64,000 bases of DNA, taken from assembly GCF_045863935.1 (NCBI RefSeq), contig NZ_BTVP01000001.1, positions 124,001 to 188,000 of the forward strand. Reading direction: 5' to 3'. Under the pieces are notes generated by a model, which saw nothing but the letters and a program-made list of their open reading frames with translations, searched no databases and was not told the origin of the DNA. The stretch comes from Parvibaculum sp045863935 (lineage in GTDB: Bacteria > Pseudomonadota > Alphaproteobacteria > Parvibaculales > Parvibaculaceae). The position numbers were made by a program, and so were the translations under genes. The stretch's first letter is position 1, and every line of letters begins with the position of its first letter. Below, in pieces: positions 1 to 8,563 of this stretch.

Positions 1-207
1 GTCGATCGTCCCGAGGCGGCGCAGTGCCGTCGCCGCGATGGCGCGGGCAAAGGCGCGGTCGCGCGGCTCGGCCCGCGCAAGGCGGCCTGCCGCCGCTTCG
101 CGCGCAAAGGCCTCGTCGAAGGCCTGCTTTTCCTTCAACACGGCGGTCAGAAGAGCCGCCGCCCCTTCGCGGGCGGCGAGCCCGGGTTCGTCTGTCCTGG
201 CTTTCAT
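1..207 (-). CDS. rsmB: 16S rRNA m5C methyltransferase RsmB, N-terminal part (cut by window edge)
   Basis: Only the first 69 codons are in the window; the gene continues past the left edge. The ATG is at 207 and the peptide reads as the NusB-like N-terminal domain of the RsmB/Sun family: an Ala-rich first helix, a VLKEKQAF segment, then DRAFARAIAATALRRLGTID at the edge, a characteristic block of this domain. RsmB methylates C967 of 16S rRNA in the cytoplasm. It sits 56 bp downstream of htpX on the same strand, a common alphaproteobacterial order. The catalytic SAM domain is outside the window, so the call rests on the NusB-like part alone. Confidence 0.72.
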   Translation of the reverse strand, partial: MKARTDEPGLAAREGAAALLTAVLKEKQAFDEAFAREAAAGRLARAEPRDRAFARAIAATALRRLGTID

Positions 208-263
208 GCGCGGCTTTAGAGCATAGTCGCGGCCGCCGCGCAAAGCGGTTGACGCGCGATAAT

Positions 264-1130
264 TCAGCCCCAGGGACGGCGCGCCGCCTCACCCATGGTC
301 TGTGCGAGCTGCCGCAGCGCCGAGATGCGGTTCTCCGTCGCGGGATGGGTCGAGAAGAGATTGTCGCGGCCGCGTCCGTTCAGCGGATTGACGATGAACA
401 TATGCGCGGTGGCGGGATTTGCCTCCGCCGCCTCGTTCGGCGCGCGGCGGGCGGCGGCGTCCATCCTCTCCAGCGCGGAGGCGAGCCAGAGCGGGTTGCC
501 GGAAATTTCCGCGCCGCCCGCGTCGGCCGAATATTCGCGTGTGCGGCTGATCGCCATCTGCACCAGCGCGGCGGCCATGGGCGCGAGAATGGCAAGCGCC
601 AGCGTGCCGGCGATACCGGGGCCGTTGTCGCGGTTGCCGCCGAAGAAGAACGCGAAATTCGCCAGCATCGAGATCGCGCCGGCAATCGTCGCCGTCACGG
701 TCATGGTCAGCGTGTCGCGGTTCCTGATATGGGCGAGTTCATGCGCCATCACGCCGGCGAGTTCTTCCGGCGTGAGCATGGCGATGAGGCCGGTCGTCGC
801 GGCGACGGCGGCATGCTCGGGATTGCGCCCCGTCGCGAAGGCGTTGGGCTGCGGGGTGTCGATGATGTAGGTCGCGGGCATCGGCATGTTCGCGCGCCGC
901 GCGAGTTCCTTGACGATGTGCACGTAATTGGGCGCAACCGTCTCGTCCACACGCCGCGCCTTGTACATGCGCAGCACCATCTTGTCGGAATTCCACCAGG
1001 CGAAGAGGTTCATGGCCGCGGCGGCGAGAAAAGCGATCGCCGCGCCGCCCGCGCCGCCGATCAGATAGCCGAGCCCCATGAAAAGCGCGGTCATCGCCGC
1101 GAGAAGCATGAAGGTTCTGATCGTGTTCAT
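264..1130 (-). CDS. htpX: Membrane zinc protease HtpX
   Basis: 288 residues, the usual HtpX length. Two hydrophobic segments lie in the first 45 residues, the zinc motif HELAH is at about residues 130-134, and a further hydrophobic pair follows near 145-195, with the third ligand glutamate expected in the SADAGGAE block near 200. The family is an inner-membrane M48 metalloprotease that degrades misfolded membrane proteins under heat or envelope stress. It is followed by rsmB on the same strand and diverges from the SdhAF4-like gene. The start MNTIRTFML matches family N-termini. Confidence 0.95.
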   Translation of the reverse strand: MNTIRTFMLLAAMTALFMGLGYLIGGAGGAAIAFLAAAAMNLFAWWNSDKMVLRMYKARRVDETVAPNYVHIVKELARRANMPMPATYIIDTPQPNAFATGRNPEHAAVAATTGLIAMLTPEELAGVMAHELAHIRNRDTLTMTVTATIAGAISMLANFAFFFGGNRDNGPGIAGTLALAILAPMAAALVQMAISRTREYSADAGGAEISGNPLWLASALERMDAAARRAPNEAAEANPATAHMFIVNPLNGRGRDNLFSTHPATENRISALRQLAQTMGEAARRPWG

Positions 1131-1254
1131 CGGTGGCGTCTTTAACCTCTCCGGTTTGCTTTGCTTTCGGGCGGCCGCTTCCGGGGTGGAAGGGTCCGCC
1201 TCGCGGCTTTATATGTATCCTGATCGTGTCCGGTTCAAGAAAGGCGGGTCTCTC

Positions 1255-1473
1255 ATGGCCGATGAGGAAAAGCCGCAGGGCGGCGGCGAAAGCGGGCCTG
1301 CGCCCCGCAAGGTGCTCTCGCCTGCTGCGAAACGCGCGCTTGCCGAGGCCGAGGAGCGCCGGCGCCTCGCGGATGCTGAGCCTGCCCCTCCGCGCGAAAT
1401 CGCCGGGCGCGGCGGTGCCGAACCCACGCGCTATGGCGACTGGGAAGTGAAGGGCATCATCAGCGATTTCTGA
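1255..1473 (+). CDS. DUF1674 / succinate dehydrogenase assembly factor 4-like protein
   Basis: 72 residues from the ATG at 1255. The body is charged and Ala/Pro-rich and ends in the conserved family signature GRGGAEPTRYGDWEVKGIIS followed by DF. This C-terminal block defines DUF1674, the bacterial relative of eukaryotic SDHAF4, which binds flavinylated SdhA before complex II assembly. An upstream in-frame extension to 1078 exists but overlaps the htpX promoter side and lacks family similarity, so the short form is preferred. It is divergent from htpX and followed by the extensin-like gene. Confidence 0.85.
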   Translation: MADEEKPQGGGESGPAPRKVLSPAAKRALAEAEERRRLADAEPAPPREIAGRGGAEPTRYGDWEVKGIISDF

Positions 1474-1506
1474 CGGAAATCCGGGGGCCTGCATCCGGAC
1501 CGGGGA

Positions 1507-2247
1507 GTGAACTTGCCCGAAAGACCTTCGCCCCGCCTGCGCCGCGCCCTCATCGCCGCCGGCCTCGTCTTTCGCTTCTTCCTCTTCTTCGGCGGGCTCG
1601 CCCTTGCCGTCTGGTTCGCCTTCATTCATTTCCCCGACGCCTACAATCCCTTCGTACCGCCCCGGATCGAGGAAAAGCCGAACATCGTCACGGGGCTGAA
1701 GCTCAGGGGCCTCGCAAACGAATACGACATTTGCGTTTCCGTCGTGCGCGCGTCGGGCGCAAAGGCGCGCCGCGACAGCATCGCGTCGGCTTCGGAAGGC
1801 TGCGGCATGGCGCAAGGCCTCCATCTCGAACAGTCGCATATCTCTTATGGCGGCGGCATTGAGCTCACTTGTCCCGCCACAGCCGCGCTTCTCATGTGGG
1901 AGCGCCATGTCGTTGCACCGGCGGCGCAGGAACATCTCGGCTCGGAGATCGTGCGCGTCCGTCATTTCGGCACCTATGCCTGCCGGAACGTGAACCATGC
2001 GCAAGGGGGGCGCCGCAGCGGCCATGCGCGCGGCGACGCGATCGACATTGCGGGCTTCGATCTCGCCGACGGGCGGCGCGTCAGCGTGCTTGCCGATTGG
2101 GGCAAGGAGACGCCGGAAGGCCGCTTCCTGGCCGATATACATGAAGGCGCCTGCGGCCTCTTTGCGACCGTGCTCGGGCCGGATTACAACGCGCTCCACG
2201 CCAACCACTTTCACTTCGAAATGGCGCGATGGGGCATCTGCCGGTGA
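1507..2247 (+). CDS. Extensin-like family membrane-anchored protein
   Basis: 246 residues beginning at a GTG preceded by GGGGA. One transmembrane segment lies at about residues 18-40 (FFLFFGGLALAVWFAFI). The rest is periplasmic and resembles the extensin-like C-terminal family: conserved Cys residues, a block SGHARGDAIDIAGF near 175-190, and a C-terminal LHANHFHFE. The SGHxxGxAIDI and HxxHFH pattern resembles D-Ala-D-Ala/MepA-type zinc peptidase folds, so a role in cell-wall processing is plausible but unproven. It follows the SdhAF4-like gene by 33 bp. Confidence 0.8.
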   Translation: MNLPERPSPRLRRALIAAGLVFRFFLFFGGLALAVWFAFIHFPDAYNPFVPPRIEEKPNIVTGLKLRGLANEYDICVSVVRASGAKARRDSIASASEGCGMAQGLHLEQSHISYGGGIELTCPATAALLMWERHVVAPAAQEHLGSEIVRVRHFGTYACRNVNHAQGGRRSGHARGDAIDIAGFDLADGRRVSVLADWGKETPEGRFLADIHEGACGLFATVLGPDYNALHANHFHFEMARWGICR

Positions 2248-2328
2248 AGGGCAGGGCTTGCAGAGCCGGAGGGAAAGGAATAAAACCCTTTCCATAGAAG
2301 GAATAAATTCCTCCAGTCCGGTTCAGTC

Positions 2329-2766
2329 ATGCGTATCCCGATCGTCATTCTGGTGCTTCTTTCCAGTCTGCTCCCCGTTCATGCCGTCGAGCGGCTTCAG
2401 GGCCCCGTCGAGGCGGAAGTCCTGCGCGTCGTCGATGGCGACACGCTGGTCGCGCGGGCCCGCATCTGGCTCGGCCAGACGGTCGAGACGCATGTCCGCC
2501 TCGCGGGCGTCGATGCGCCGGAACTCCGGGGCAAATGCGCCGAGGAAAAGGCGCGGGCGCTTGCCGCGCGCGAGGCCCTTCTCCGTCTCGTCGGCGAAGG
2601 CCCGGTGATGCTGGCCGATATCGAGAGCGACAAATATGGCGGCCGCGTCCTTGCCCGCGTCGCGACCGGCGCGCATGACGATGTTGCCGCCGCGCTGGTC
2701 GAGGGCGGCTTTGTCCGCGCCTATGGCGGTGGCGCACGCTCCGGCTGGTGCGGCGCGGAAGGCTGA
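2329..2766 (+). CDS. Secreted staphylococcal-nuclease-like (thermonuclease) protein
   Basis: 145 residues with a short signal peptide ending near PVHAVE. The SNase core is visible: VVDGDT near residue 38, RLAGVDAPE near 61-69 (the Arg and Glu that normally form part of the active site), and YGGRVLARV near 104-112 supplying the second arginine. The family is a calcium-dependent nuclease with an OB fold. It is short but complete for an alphaproteobacterial periplasmic member. It starts 81 bp after the extensin-like gene and may share its transcript. Confidence 0.85.
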   Translation: MRIPIVILVLLSSLLPVHAVERLQGPVEAEVLRVVDGDTLVARARIWLGQTVETHVRLAGVDAPELRGKCAEEKARALAAREALLRLVGEGPVMLADIESDKYGGRVLARVATGAHDDVAAALVEGGFVRAYGGGARSGWCGAEG

Positions 2767-2770
2767 CGCG

Positions 2771-2842
2771 TCAGAACAGCAGATAGATCAGGATGATGAT
2801 GGGAATGGGCACGCCGATGGCCCAGAGCAGGATGCCGCGCAT
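2771..2842 (-). CDS. 23-residue hydrophobic membrane peptide
   Basis: This small frame reads MRGILLWAIGVPIPIIILIY then LLF and stop. Nearly the whole chain is one transmembrane helix with a central PIPII motif, resembling tiny orphan membrane proteins common in Proteobacteria. A very strong Shine-Dalgarno (AAGGAGGAGAG) lies 5-6 nt upstream of the ATG, which is the main reason for calling it real. It lies 85 bp after the 3' end of the MBL hydrolase on the same strand and could be co-transcribed with it. Function is unknown. Confidence 0.68.
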   Translation of the reverse strand: MRGILLWAIGVPIPIIILIYLLF

Positions 2843-2927
2843 GTCTCTCTCCTCCTTCGTGCCCCAAGGTCCTTGTCCCCAAGGTCCCTCCGGGTAAGGA
2901 ACGAGCGAGAAGGCGCGTCGGTTCCCC

Positions 2928-3788
2928 TCAGCCGACCTCGAGCCTGTAGCTTTCGCCGTCGCGCTTCACGAGGCCAGCGGCCGGCGTCGCGAAATGCGTG
3001 CCGATGACGAGGGTCGGCCCGTCCGCCATTTCGGCGAGGAAGGCGTGGCGCGTTTTCTCCGCCATGTCGCCATCCGTGTCGAAGGCGCTGCGCCAATCCG
3101 TCTTCGCCATCTGGCAGGGGTGGTGCATCAGGTCGCCGGTGATGACCGCGCTCTCGCCCTTCGAGGAGATGACGATGCTGACATGGCCCGGCGTATGGCC
3201 GGGTGTCGGCCGGAGCCGCACTTCCTCGCAGACCACATGATCGTCGGCGACGAGATCGGCGAGGCCCGCCTCGAAGACCGGCTGCACGCTGTCGGCGAGC
3301 ACCGGCGCATTGTCCTCATCGTCCTCGTTCGCCCAGAAGTCCCATTCGCGCTTGCCGATCAGGTAGCGCGCCTTCGGGAAGGTCGGCACCCATTTGCCGC
3401 CCTCGAGCATGGTGTTCCAGCCGACATGATCGACATGGAGATGCGTGCAGAGAACGATGTCCACGCTCTCGCGCGTCCAGCCCGTCTTCTCGAAATCCTT
3501 CAGGAATTGCGTCTGCAGCTTGTTGAAGAAGGGATTGCCGCGTTCCTTGTCGTTGCCGACGCAGGTGTCGACCACGATGCGTTTCCTGGGGGTTTCGATC
3601 AGCAGTGCCTGGATCGCGACGCGGATATGTCCTTCATCGGTCGCAAAATGCGGGCGCAGCCAGCCGATCTCCTTCACCGCGTCGGGATAGGCCTTCTCCA
3701 CCATCGAGCCCGCGCCACCGCCCGGCAGCGCCACCTCGACCTCCACCACGCGCGTGATCTTCACGTCGCCGATTGTCCAGTCCGCCAT
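2928..3788 (-). CDS. MBL-fold metallo-hydrolase
   Basis: 286 residues with the metallo-beta-lactamase signature THLHVDHVGWN near residue 115 (HxHxDH), a following metal ligand in TPGHTPGHVS near 195, the aspartate in VITGDLMHHP near 215, and a last histidine in IGTHFATPAAG near 265. These are the ligands of a dinuclear zinc hydrolase. The sequence most resembles lactonase/AttM-like or general hydrolase members; the substrate cannot be read from sequence. It stands alone between the small membrane peptide and the Fic gene. Confidence 0.9.
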   Translation of the reverse strand: MADWTIGDVKITRVVEVEVALPGGGAGSMVEKAYPDAVKEIGWLRPHFATDEGHIRVAIQALLIETPRKRIVVDTCVGNDKERGNPFFNKLQTQFLKDFEKTGWTRESVDIVLCTHLHVDHVGWNTMLEGGKWVPTFPKARYLIGKREWDFWANEDDEDNAPVLADSVQPVFEAGLADLVADDHVVCEEVRLRPTPGHTPGHVSIVISSKGESAVITGDLMHHPCQMAKTDWRSAFDTDGDMAEKTRHAFLAEMADGPTLVIGTHFATPAAGLVKRDGESYRLEVG

Positions 3789-3857
3789 GATTGTCCCTCC
3801 CTGACCCGAAATGCGAAGATGGTCAGGTAGGGACGCGGGGCGGCAGGTGCAAGAGGC

Positions 3858-5024
3858 TCAACTTTTGGTGCGTAACAATCTGCTTAGATCGACGTCGAGT
3901 TCCGGAGGAGGCGTGTAGGGCTCGACTTCGTTGCTTTCCGACGTAAGGAGTGCGTGCAGTGCCGGATGGACAAAGAGCTTCTCCCGCCCGACCTTGGCTT
4001 CAAATAGCACGCCTATATCCGCCAATCTTCTGAGATAGGTCGATGCCGTTTGGCGTTTGGCCAACCCTGCATCGACAATGTTCGAGATGCGGCAATAGGG
4101 CTGCTCGAATATTTGTTCGATGAGTTCGTGCGAATAAATCTGGGGTTCCGCCCTTTTTATGTAGTCAGTGGCGATTTGCTTCAGATGCCGTATTGCCCGG
4201 ATTTTCGATGTGGTCCAGGAGGAGGTCTCGGCGACACCGTTCAGGATATATATCAGCCAGTCGGTCCAGTTTCCTTTCGTCGTGACTTCCTGAAGTAGCC
4301 TGTAGTAGTCGATCTTGTTACGGATGATATGCCGGCTCAGGTATAGTACCGGCAGATCGAGCAGCTCCTTTTCGATGAGATACAAGACGTTCAGAATGCG
4401 GCCTGTGCGTCCATTTCCGTCCGTAAACGGATGGATGGCTTCGAACTGGTAATGCATGACCGCCATGCGAACGAGGGGATCGAGGCCATCCTCTTCATCA
4501 TGAATAAAGCGTTCCCAGTTGGCGAGAAGCTCCCGCAGCTTTGGCTCGCCGACGGGCGGTGTATAGATAATCTTGCCGGTTGAGTCGTTCTGGAGGGCCG
4601 TGCCGGGAATTTTTCGAATCTCCATCTGGACATTTTTTATCGTGCTGCAGATGTCGAGCGCGGTGGCTGTGGAGAGTGGGCGTTCCCGAATCCTCATATA
4701 TCCGGTCCGGAGCGCGCGCCGATAGCGCAGGGCTTCGCGCGTGGGGGGGTCGGCCTGCGCTTCATGACTTGCCTCGGAATAGCGAAACAGCCTGTCGGTT
4801 GTCGTGACGATGTTCTCGATTTCCGAGCTCGCTTGGGCTTCCAGTGTTGGAATTGTGTTGATGAGAATGGCCTGATTGGGGATGAGTTCGGCCGCCTGCT
4901 TCAATTCTGCCAGCGCGGCACGTGCCCGCACGCATGCCTTGAGCACTTCCTTCGTCTCAACCTCGGCCTTGGGAGGAAGGAGGGGAAGATCATTATAGGG
5001 CTTATCTGGGTGCCAGCTTTTCAT
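3858..5024 (-). CDS. Fic/DOC family protein with C-terminal winged-helix region
   Basis: 388 residues from the ATG at 5024 (MKSWHPDKPYNDLPLLPP, a typical Fic_N start). The catalytic Fic motif HPFTDGNGRTGR is at about 198-209 and is intact, so AMP or other nucleotide transfer to a target hydroxyl is expected. An N-terminal inhibitory helix is visible (SSEIEN, about 66-71, matching [S/T]xxxE[G/N]), making this a self-inhibited class II Fic protein. The C-terminus resembles a winged helix (YCRISNIVDAGLAKRQTAST). An in-frame TTG at 5063 would add 13 residues, but these are encoded by a perfect palindrome and fit an operator better. GC looks lower than in the neighbours, hinting at acquisition. 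Confidence 0.9.
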   Translation of the reverse strand: MKSWHPDKPYNDLPLLPPKAEVETKEVLKACVRARAALAELKQAAELIPNQAILINTIPTLEAQASSEIENIVTTTDRLFRYSEASHEAQADPPTREALRYRRALRTGYMRIRERPLSTATALDICSTIKNVQMEIRKIPGTALQNDSTGKIIYTPPVGEPKLRELLANWERFIHDEEDGLDPLVRMAVMHYQFEAIHPFTDGNGRTGRILNVLYLIEKELLDLPVLYLSRHIIRNKIDYYRLLQEVTTKGNWTDWLIYILNGVAETSSWTTSKIRAIRHLKQIATDYIKRAEPQIYSHELIEQIFEQPYCRISNIVDAGLAKRQTASTYLRRLADIGVLFEAKVGREKLFVHPALHALLTSESNEVEPYTPPPELDVDLSRLLRTKS

Positions 5025-5072
5025 ATGTCGATAAATCCCGAATTTATCGACATGTTCGGACAATATGTCCGA
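5025..5072. promoter_or_regulatory. Two adjacent palindromes at the Fic gene start (putative operator)
   Basis: 5025-5053 is ATGTCGATAAAT, 5-nt spacer, ATTTATCGACAT: a perfect 12-bp inverted repeat ending one base before the ATG. 5056-5072 is TCGGACA, ATA, TGTCCGA: a perfect 7-bp inverted repeat. Further upstream (about 5095-5123) a degenerate CTGTCG...CGACAG with GGTAAAT repeats the theme. A TTGACG near 5080 on the minus strand could be a -35. The layout suggests autoregulation by the winged-helix end of the Fic protein. Confidence 0.6.
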
Positions 5073-5131
5073 GGCGTCAACATATCCGTCTCATCTGTCG
5101 GTAAATCGCTGTATCGTCGACAGGTCAACAG

Positions 5132-5157
5132 AATAGGGGGCACTTTAGCCCCCTATT
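5132..5157 (-). terminator. Stem-loop downstream of acs
   Basis: AATAGGGGGC, 6-nt loop, GCCCCCTATT: a perfect 10-bp stem 12 bp past the acs stop codon. The following bases (CTGTTG on the minus strand) are only weakly T-rich, so termination efficiency is uncertain. It also separates acs from the Fic promoter region. Confidence 0.6.
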
Positions 5158-5168
5158 TACTATATATG

Positions 5169-7112
5169 CTACCCCGCCTTGTTCTGCCGGTTATGCACGA
5201 GATCGTCGACCACGCCCGGATCGGCGAGCGTCGAGGTGTCGCCGAGATTGGAGAAATCGTCCTCCGCGATCTTGCGCAGGATGCGCCGCATGATCTTGCC
5301 GGAACGCGTTTTCGGCAGGCCCGGCGAAAACTGGATCAGGTCCGGCGAGGCGATGGGGCCGATTTCCTTCCGGACCCAGGCCACGAGTTCCTTGCGCAGT
5401 TCTTCCGACGGTTCCTCGCCCGCGTTCAGCGTCACATAGGCATAGATGCCCTGGCCCTTGATGTCGTGCGGATAGCCGACGACGGCGGCTTCGGCGACTT
5501 TTGCGTGAGCCACAAGCGCGCTTTCGACTTCCGCCGTGCCCATGCGGTGGCCCGACACGTTCAGCACATCGTCCACGCGGCCCGTGATCCAGTAATAGCC
5601 GTCCGCGTCGCGGCGGCAGCCGTCGCCGGTGAAGTAGCGGCCGGGATACTGGATGAAATAGGTCTCGACGAAGCGCTGGTGATCGCCATAGACGGTGCGC
5701 ATCTGGCCGGGCCAGCTATCGTCGATGCAGAGATTTCCCGCCGTCGCGCCTTCGAGCACCTTCCCCTCGGTATCGACCACCACGGGCTTCACGCCGAAGA
5801 AGGGCCGCGTCGCCGAGCCGGGCTTCAAGGCCGTCGCGCCCGGCAGCGGCGAAATCAGGATGCCGCCCGTTTCCGTCTGCCACCATGTATCGACGATCGG
5901 GCAGCGCCCGTCGCCCACCACGCGGTGATACCAGAGCCAGGCTTCGGGATTGATCGGTTCGCCGACCGAGCCCAGCAGGCGCAGCGACTTGCGGCTCGTC
6001 TTCTTCACCGGCGCATCGCCCTCGCGCATCAGCGCGCGGAGCGCGGTCGGCGCGGTGTAGAAGATGTTGACGTCGTGCTTGTCGATCACCTGCCAGCAGC
6101 GCGAGGCGTCGGGATAATTCGGCACGCCCTCGAACATCAGCGTCGTCGCGCCGTTCGCGAGCGGCCCATAGACGATGTAGCTGTGTCCCGTCACCCAGCC
6201 CACATCGGCCGTGCACCAGTAGATGTCGCCGTCCTGATAGTCGAAGACATATTTATGCGTCATCGACGCATAGACCATGTAGCCGCCGGTCGTGTGCAGC
6301 ACGCCCTTGGGCTTGCCGGTCGAACCCGACGTATACAGAATGAAGAGCGGGTCTTCCGCGCTCATTTCTTCCGGCGCGCATTCGGCGGAAACCTTCGCCG
6401 CTTCTTCGCCATACCAGACGTCGCGGCCCTTCTCCATGTTGACGCTGCCGCCGGTGCGCTTCACGACGATGACGCTCGTGACGTCCGGGCACTTCTTCAG
6501 CGCCTCGTCGGTATTGGCTTTCAGCGGAATCTTGCGTCCGCCGCGCAGGCCTTCATCCGCGGTGATGACGCAGTTCGACGCGCAGTCGGCGATGCGGCCG
6601 GCAAGGCTGTCCGGCGAGAAGCCGCCGAAGACGACGGAATGGATCGCGCCGATGCGCGTGCAGGCGAGCATGGCGTAGGCCGCTTCCGGGATCATCGGCA
6701 TGTAGATCGTGACGCGGTCGCCCTTCTTCACGCCTTGGGCTTTCAGCACATTGGCAAAGCGGCAGACTTCCCCGTGAAGTTCCCTGTAGGTGATCGACTT
6801 GTGATCCGTTGGCTCGTCGCCCTCCCAGATGATCGCGACCTGGTCGCCGCGTTCGGCCAGATGCCGGTCCACGCAGTTCACGCTCGCGTTGAGCGTCCCG
6901 TCCTCGAACCACTTGATCGAGACGTTATGCGGATCGAAGCTCGTGTTCTTGACCTTCGTATAGGGCTTCATCCAGTCGATCCGGAGCCCCTCGCGCCGCC
7001 AGAAGCTCTCCGGGTCGTTCACGCTCGCCTCGTACATGTTGCGGTATTTCTCCGCATCCACGATGGCGCGCTTCTTCCACTCGGCGGGAACGGGGAACAG
7101 GTCGTCGGACAT
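5169..7112 (-). CDS. acs: Acetyl-CoA synthetase (AMP-forming)
   Basis: 647 residues from the ATG at 7112 (MSDDLFPVPAEWK), which has an AGGGAG ribosome site; this is the standard Acs length. Adenylation-family motifs are present: YTSGSTGKPKGVLHTTGGY for AMP binding, DTWWQTETGG near 400, YFTGDGCRRDADGYYWITGR near 490-510, and the C-terminal SGKIMRRILRKIA carrying the catalytic lysine that is acetylated in regulated Acs enzymes. It converts acetate, ATP and CoA to acetyl-CoA in the cytoplasm. A CoA transferase gene lies 129 bp upstream on the same strand, and a stem-loop follows the stop. Confidence 0.97.
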   Translation of the reverse strand: MSDDLFPVPAEWKKRAIVDAEKYRNMYEASVNDPESFWRREGLRIDWMKPYTKVKNTSFDPHNVSIKWFEDGTLNASVNCVDRHLAERGDQVAIIWEGDEPTDHKSITYRELHGEVCRFANVLKAQGVKKGDRVTIYMPMIPEAAYAMLACTRIGAIHSVVFGGFSPDSLAGRIADCASNCVITADEGLRGGRKIPLKANTDEALKKCPDVTSVIVVKRTGGSVNMEKGRDVWYGEEAAKVSAECAPEEMSAEDPLFILYTSGSTGKPKGVLHTTGGYMVYASMTHKYVFDYQDGDIYWCTADVGWVTGHSYIVYGPLANGATTLMFEGVPNYPDASRCWQVIDKHDVNIFYTAPTALRALMREGDAPVKKTSRKSLRLLGSVGEPINPEAWLWYHRVVGDGRCPIVDTWWQTETGGILISPLPGATALKPGSATRPFFGVKPVVVDTEGKVLEGATAGNLCIDDSWPGQMRTVYGDHQRFVETYFIQYPGRYFTGDGCRRDADGYYWITGRVDDVLNVSGHRMGTAEVESALVAHAKVAEAAVVGYPHDIKGQGIYAYVTLNAGEEPSEELRKELVAWVRKEIGPIASPDLIQFSPGLPKTRSGKIMRRILRKIAEDDFSNLGDTSTLADPGVVDDLVHNRQNKAG

Positions 7113-7241
7113 GGAGGTCTCCCTGAAAGGCGCGTGTGTTTTCGTTTTTCCCATTATGTCCGCCGCGCGTGACGGGAACAAGGCGCGCCTGTCTTTCTTC
7201 CTTCTTTCCCGCAGGAGGAGGGGGCAAGAGAAGGCGTTACG

Positions 7242-8519
7242 TCACCCCTTCGCGGCATCTCCGGCAAGCGCCGCGATCTCATCCGCGCTCATCCCCGCTT
7301 CCCGGAGCACCTCTTCCGTCTGCTCGCCGAGGCGCGGCGGGTGGCGGCGAATGCTGGAGGGGCTCTCGCTGAAACGCACCGGCGGCTTCAGCGCGAAATA
7401 GGGCCCGGCATGCGGGTGGTCGTAGCGGGCGAAGAAATCGACCGCCTTCAGATGCGGATCGTCCTGCAGATCGTCCAGCCGGTTCATCTTCACGGCAGGG
7501 ATCGACAGCGGCTTCAACAGCGCCAGCCATTCCTCCGTCGTCTTCGTCTCCGTCGTCTCCTCGATCATCGCATAGAGCTCGCGGATATGGACGGTGCGCG
7601 CCTTGTAGTTGTTGAAGCGCGGATCGTTGATGTAGTCGTCGCGGCGGCCTGCCAGCTCGAAGAACTGTTCCCACTGCTTGTCGGAATAAGGCAACAGGCC
7701 GATATGCCCGTCCTTGGTGCGATAGGGGCGGCGGTCCGGATTGGTGATGCGGCCATAGGTCCACTGGCCCGTCGGCGGATCGTAGACATGGTCGTAGAAA
7801 TGTTCGGCGAGCACGAAGGAGGTAACGGCTTCGAGCATCGGCACTTCCACGAACTGCCCTTCGCCGGTCCGCTCCTTGTGGAAGAGCGCCGCCGTCACCG
7901 CCTGCACCATGAACAATCCCGACACCTTGTCCGCCATGATGGTCGGAATATAGCGGGGCTTCGGGTCGCCATCCATGCGGCCGAGCAGGTCCGCCGCGCC
8001 CGAGCCTGCCTGAATGAGGTCGTCGTAAGCCGGCAGGCCTGCGTAAGGCCCGTCCGAGCCATAGCCTGCCGCATGCACGAAAATGATGTCGGGCTTCACC
8101 GCCTTCACGTCTTCATAAGCGAGGCCGAGCTTCTTCATCGCCGCATAGCGGATGTTGGAGGTGAGCACATCGGCGGTGGCGACGATCTTCAGCAGCGCCT
8201 CGCGGCCCTCTTTCGTGCCGAGGTCGAGCAGCACGGAGCGCTTGTTGCGGTTGATGGTGAGGAAGATGGGGCCGAGGTCCGGCGCCGCGCCTTCGGGCAT
8301 GTGCCCCGGCCAGCGCATGATGTCGCCGCCCGCGCCGCCGCCGCCGGTCGGCGAGGGCGCTTCCACCTTGATCACGTCCGCGCCCATGTCGCCCAGGATC
8401 TGCGTCGCATAGGCGCCGAAGACGACGGCGGTGAGATCGACGATGCGCACGCCTTTCAGCGGGCCCTTGTTCTCGGTTTCGAGGGTCTTGCTCTTCTTTT
8501 CGTTCGCCTGGTCGCTCAA
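7242..8519 (-). CDS. CaiB/BaiF CoA-transferase family protein
   Basis: Family III CoA transferase. The start region reads GPLKGVRIVDLTAVVFGAY and AYDDLIQAGSG lies in the middle; the family aspartate nucleophile is expected around the PDIIFVHAAGYGSDGP-AYDDLIQ segment. About 425 residues from a TTG at 8519 preceded by GGGGA; a GTG at 8576 is the alternative and would overlap the GNAT gene by 13 bp. Such enzymes swap CoA between carboxylic acids, or act as racemases; the exact substrate is not readable. It is flanked by GNAT and acs on the same strand. Confidence 0.88.
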   Translation of the reverse strand: MSDQANEKKSKTLETENKGPLKGVRIVDLTAVVFGAYATQILGDMGADVIKVEAPSPTGGGGAGGDIMRWPGHMPEGAAPDLGPIFLTINRNKRSVLLDLGTKEGREALLKIVATADVLTSNIRYAAMKKLGLAYEDVKAVKPDIIFVHAAGYGSDGPYAGLPAYDDLIQAGSGAADLLGRMDGDPKPRYIPTIMADKVSGLFMVQAVTAALFHKERTGEGQFVEVPMLEAVTSFVLAEHFYDHVYDPPTGQWTYGRITNPDRRPYRTKDGHIGLLPYSDKQWEQFFELAGRRDDYINDPRFNNYKARTVHIRELYAMIEETTETKTTEEWLALLKPLSIPAVKMNRLDDLQDDPHLKAVDFFARYDHPHAGPYFALKPPVRFSESPSSIRRHPPRLGEQTEEVLREAGMSADEIAALAGDAAKG

Positions 8520-8563
8520 CGCATTTCCCCGCTCGTCGTCTTCTTGTTCTGCATGGCACCTCT

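Noticed and set aside
739..2295. 518-codon minus-strand frame across htpX, SdhAF4-like and extensin-like genes
   Set aside because: It conflicts with three supported genes on both strands, and its composition is typical of an antisense frame.
5025..5063. Fic protein starting at the TTG at 5063
   Set aside because: The extra 13 residues are encoded by a perfect palindrome and family members start at the position of the ATG at 5024; kept only as an alternative.
4764..7172. 802-codon open frame antisense to acs
   Set aside because: High-GC third codon positions leave antisense frames open. Its translation is Arg/His/Ala-rich without any domain, while the opposite strand encodes a complete acetyl-CoA synthetase.
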